Part shown: positions 62,194-64,000 of the stretch, piece after piece
How positions within the stretch are numbered: position 1 is the first letter of the stretch
Layout: each line of letters opens with the position of its first letter
Assembly: GCA_016183235.1 (NCBI GenBank)
Contig: JACPFA010000010.1
Span: forward strand, 1 to 64,000
Direction of reading: 5' to 3'
Length of the DNA: 64,000 nt
Source of the DNA: Deltaproteobacteria bacterium
GTDB taxonomy: Bacteria; UBA10199; DSSB01; JACPFA01
The notes under the pieces: model-generated
What the model was told of the DNA's origin: nothing
Database searches by the model: none
Seen by the model: only the letters and a program-made list of their open reading frames with translations
Translations under genes and position numbers: made by a program

Positions 62194-62419
62194 ATTTGCA
62201 GTTATATAAAAAGAGAACGGGGGTATCCTTGTTGGAAAACATTGTGCAAGGAGCGAGCCCGTAGGAGGACTTAAAAATTTTATTGTTTTTTTGAGTTAGA
62301 GGATGACGAAGGAATACTCTAACTCAATTAAAAACAAAAAATTTTTTAGTTCGACTAGGGATCGCGGTGCACGTTTTCCAACAAGGATACCCCCGTTCTC
62401 TTTTTATATAACTGCAAAT
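62194..62419. repeat. palindromic element, family 4/5 hybrid, copy d
   Basis: ATTTGCAGTTATATAAAAAG... (62194-62240) and the exact complement (62373-62419) are perfect over 47 bp, including the ATTTGCA/TGCAAAT boundary. The interior combines GGAAAACATTGTGCAAGGA (family 5) with TAGAGGATGACGAAGGAATA (family 4). Right hairpin of the twin. Confidence 0.9.
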
Positions 62420-62474
62420 TCGTTGACTCACTAAACTGATTGACTTTTCATATGATTTTTAAGACCCTGCCATT

Positions 62475-62879
62475 ATGGATGTATCTATAAAAAACGAAAT
62501 CACCAACTTTTTTAAAAAATTGCCCGGTGCTCTAGCCGTTGTTCTTTTTGGCTCTCAAGCAAAGGACCAATCTACTTTGAATAGCGATATTGATCTGGCA
62601 GTGTTTTTTGACCCCCATCAACTCCCCACCTTCGATCAATTCATGGATCAAAAAGAAGCCTTATCAACTCAGTTACAAACTCCGGTTGACTTAATCAATT
62701 TAAACAAAGCCAACCCCATCTTAAAACATCAAATTTTTACTCAAGGCACACTTCTCCTTAATCAAAAGCCAAGTTATTTAACTGAATTTGCCTCAAGATC
62801 CTTAGTCGAATATGAAGATCTCAAACGCATCCGCGCCCCCATCGAAAAGGCTATTCTTAAAGGTAGAGTTTATGGTTAA
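62475..62879 (+). CDS. mntA: MNT-domain nucleotidyltransferase antitoxin
   Basis: 134 residues of minimal nucleotidyltransferase. AVVLFGSQAKDQSTLNSDID holds the GS-x10-DxD motif, and LAVFFD the third strand. In MntA/HepT modules this antitoxin AMPylates a tyrosine of the HEPN toxin and so inactivates it. The stop overlaps the next gene's start by 8 bp, the usual coupling. All catalytic residues appear present. Confidence 0.85.
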   Translation: MDVSIKNEITNFFKKLPGALAVVLFGSQAKDQSTLNSDIDLAVFFDPHQLPTFDQFMDQKEALSTQLQTPVDLINLNKANPILKHQIFTQGTLLLNQKPSYLTEFASRSLVEYEDLKRIRAPIEKAILKGRVYG

Positions 62880-63297
62880 CCAAGACGTTGTATTTGAAAA
62901 AATTAAACAAATCCAGAATTGCCTTAAACGCATTCATACCAAAACAAAAAATGGCCCAAAATCTTTAGATGATATGGATGTTCAAGATATTTTTGTATTA
63001 AATTTACAACGAGCTGTTCAAACAACCATTGATTTAGCAGCTCATGTTATTGCCGATGAAGGGCTTGGCTTGCCGAGTGAATTGAAAGAAAATTTTAAGA
63101 TTTTAGAACAAAACAAGATTATCGAACCAGCTCTTTCCGAAAAATTGCAACACATGGTTGGTTTCCGAAATATTGCTGTTCACGACTACTCAGCTATCGA
63201 TCCTGAAATTTTAAAATCAATTTTGAAAAATAATTTAAAAGATCTCGAAGAATTCTATACAATCATTTTAAAGTATTTTCATTTAAATCAACAATAA
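62872..63297 (+). CDS. hepT: HEPN-domain toxin (HepT-like)
   Basis: About 141 residues, start at the ATG at 62872, inside the end of mntA (the longer frame from 62812 is only the shadow of mntA). An all-helical HEPN domain; near residue 100 RNIAVHDY is the RX4HXY signature, with RNase-active Arg and His and the Tyr that MntA would AMPylate. Free HEPN toxin cleaves RNA. Partner of mntA. Confidence 0.85.
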   Translation: MVNQDVVFEKIKQIQNCLKRIHTKTKNGPKSLDDMDVQDIFVLNLQRAVQTTIDLAAHVIADEGLGLPSELKENFKILEQNKIIEPALSEKLQHMVGFRNIAVHDYSAIDPEILKSILKNNLKDLEEFYTIILKYFHLNQQ

Positions 63298-63340
63298 AGT
63301 CCCTTTGAACCGTGATTCTAAAATCAACCCTTGTTTTGAG

Positions 63341-63881
63341 CTATTGGGATTTAATCTCCAGAAATTTTTTGAGTGCCGCTGTTAATAGGGCAGTGTCTCC
63401 CTCGGTCGATAAATCAAAATGGAGTTCTCCGGAGAGGCTCGCTATCCATCGGTTAGGGGTATCACCTTCTGTCTGAAAACTCAAAACCCGATCTCCGTTC
63501 GACTTCTCGTAAACATCTATTTGAAAGAAAGAATTAGCAAAATTGCACGCAAGAAATGTTGAACGAAATTCGTACCGATCGGGACTTTGTAGCATGTCGT
63601 TTACATATGTTATAAGTCGCTCAATAATAATTTGCCTATTAGTTGGATCTTTCAATAGTGCCCTAATACGACCGGCTTGTTCACGAATGCCAGCAACCTT
63701 TTCATCATCCAGCATAGGTAATTGAGCTTTCTCAGCATACTTTGCATAGTCCGATAAATATTGGTCTACTGAATCAATATCCCCCGATGATGCAGAATCC
63801 CGAGCTGCACTCAAGGACTCATTAGCAAGTTTTTGATATACCCCTTTAAGGGTTTCTACATTGTGTATATCCTTATCAATT
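63341..63881 (-). pseudogene. gene truncated at its 5' end by an IS66-like insertion
   Basis: The frame ending at 63341 stays open upstream of the first usable TTG (63814) to the IS boundary at 63881/63882, where it runs into an unrelated stop. Visible residues include ATVYQ-like upstream codons (TIDKDIHNVETLKGVYQKLA) and SAARDSASSGDIDSVDQYLS, then a C-terminal beta part with NRWIASLSGELHFDLST. The true start is lost with the insertion or lies beyond the window. The family is not recognised. Confidence 0.55.
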
Positions 63882-64000
63882 GTAAGCGATCAAGCAAGTC
63901 CATCTTACAAGCGGTAAGGAAATGATATAAAAGATCTGCCATAACCAGGAGGTGATGAATGGCAGACATCAATAAGCGTGAGGCGAGGGAGCGGCATTGG
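63882..64000 (+). mobile_element. left end of an IS66-like insertion sequence
   Basis: GTAAGCGATCAAGCAAGTCC at 63882 begins with GTAA(GCG), as IS66-family ends do. About 75 bases later a gene starts behind a strong AGGAGGTGA. The element runs off the window. The AGGAGG-led reading frame and the GC-rich, Arg-rich codon use differ from the host genes. Confidence 0.6.
63959..64000 (+). CDS. tnpA: IS66-like accessory gene tnpA, 5' end only
   Basis: ATG at 63959 with AGGAGGTGA (63947-63955) upstream. The first 14 residues, MADINKREARERHW, match the opening of the small TnpA-type protein (MAD..REARERHWR) of IS66 elements. The coding sequence continues beyond the window. Confidence 0.6.
   Translation, partial: MADINKREARERHW

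Noticed and set aside
61961-62419. Prophage or integrated plasmid
   Set aside because: No integrase, capsid, replication or partition genes; the region consists of two palindromic elements.

Overview
The window looks like chromosomal DNA of a Gram-negative bacterium of deltaproteobacterial type. The clues are an MreBCD-PBP2-RodA rod operon, an extended C-terminal-processing protease resembling the Myxococcus type, a Ser/Thr kinase fused to an FGE-sulfatase-like domain, a subtilase with a C-terminal Cys/TM/basic anchor, and two GG-N10-GC (sigma-54-like) promoters. The lineage is an inference; no rRNA is present to settle it. Most of the recognisable genes are housekeeping, with few signs of recent transfer apart from the IS at the right edge.

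Layout. 0-4 kb: a winged-helix/phosphoribosyltransferase regulator with a perfect operator, a VapBC pair and an M49-like peptidase. 4-6 kb: a four-tRNA operon (Thr-Gly-Thr-Tyr) and rlmB. 6-16 kb: small exported repeat protein, giant kinase/FGE protein, and pyrF-proS-ispG. 16-23 kb: a coiled-coil repeat protein, a possible CheD/CNF-fold protein, HAD phosphatases, thioesterase, greA and an exonuclease. 23-31 kb: hemA with a CcsA/HemX-like gene, trxA, and the mreBCD-mrdA-rodA operon. 31-38 kb: SurA-N-like protein, CCA-adding enzyme, coaE, an EamA transporter and a Nudix enzyme. 38-43 kb: a secreted subtilase between a 56-codon ORF and a vWD/DUF1521-like protein, both behind sigma-54-like promoters; rpoZ. 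43-52 kb: a fused nucleotidyltransferase/CDP-alcohol phosphotransferase, two related radical SAM proteins, a flippase-like membrane protein and two tRNAs. 52-62 kb: the S41 protease, ribF, two large paralogous proteins, an epimerase and nadA. 62-64 kb: a MntA/HepT module and a gene cut by an IS66-like element that runs off the window.

The striking feature is a population of about twenty-five dispersed palindromic elements, most of them 100-270 bp, occupying most larger intergenic gaps. They share cores within families but each copy has its own outer arms, which stay perfectly or nearly perfectly complementary (up to 48 bp). Many begin with an ACCT(CT)AAAAA-like end; some are nested in one another, some are paired as twin hairpins punctuated by ATTTGCA. 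They do not stay out of genes: one is inserted in frame in ispG (64 codons), one supplies the last 28 codons of a radical SAM gene and starts at the CCA end of tRNA-Leu, and element ends supply the stop codons of mreC, hemA, ribF and three unknown genes. I regard this element system as the most likely undescribed biology in the window.
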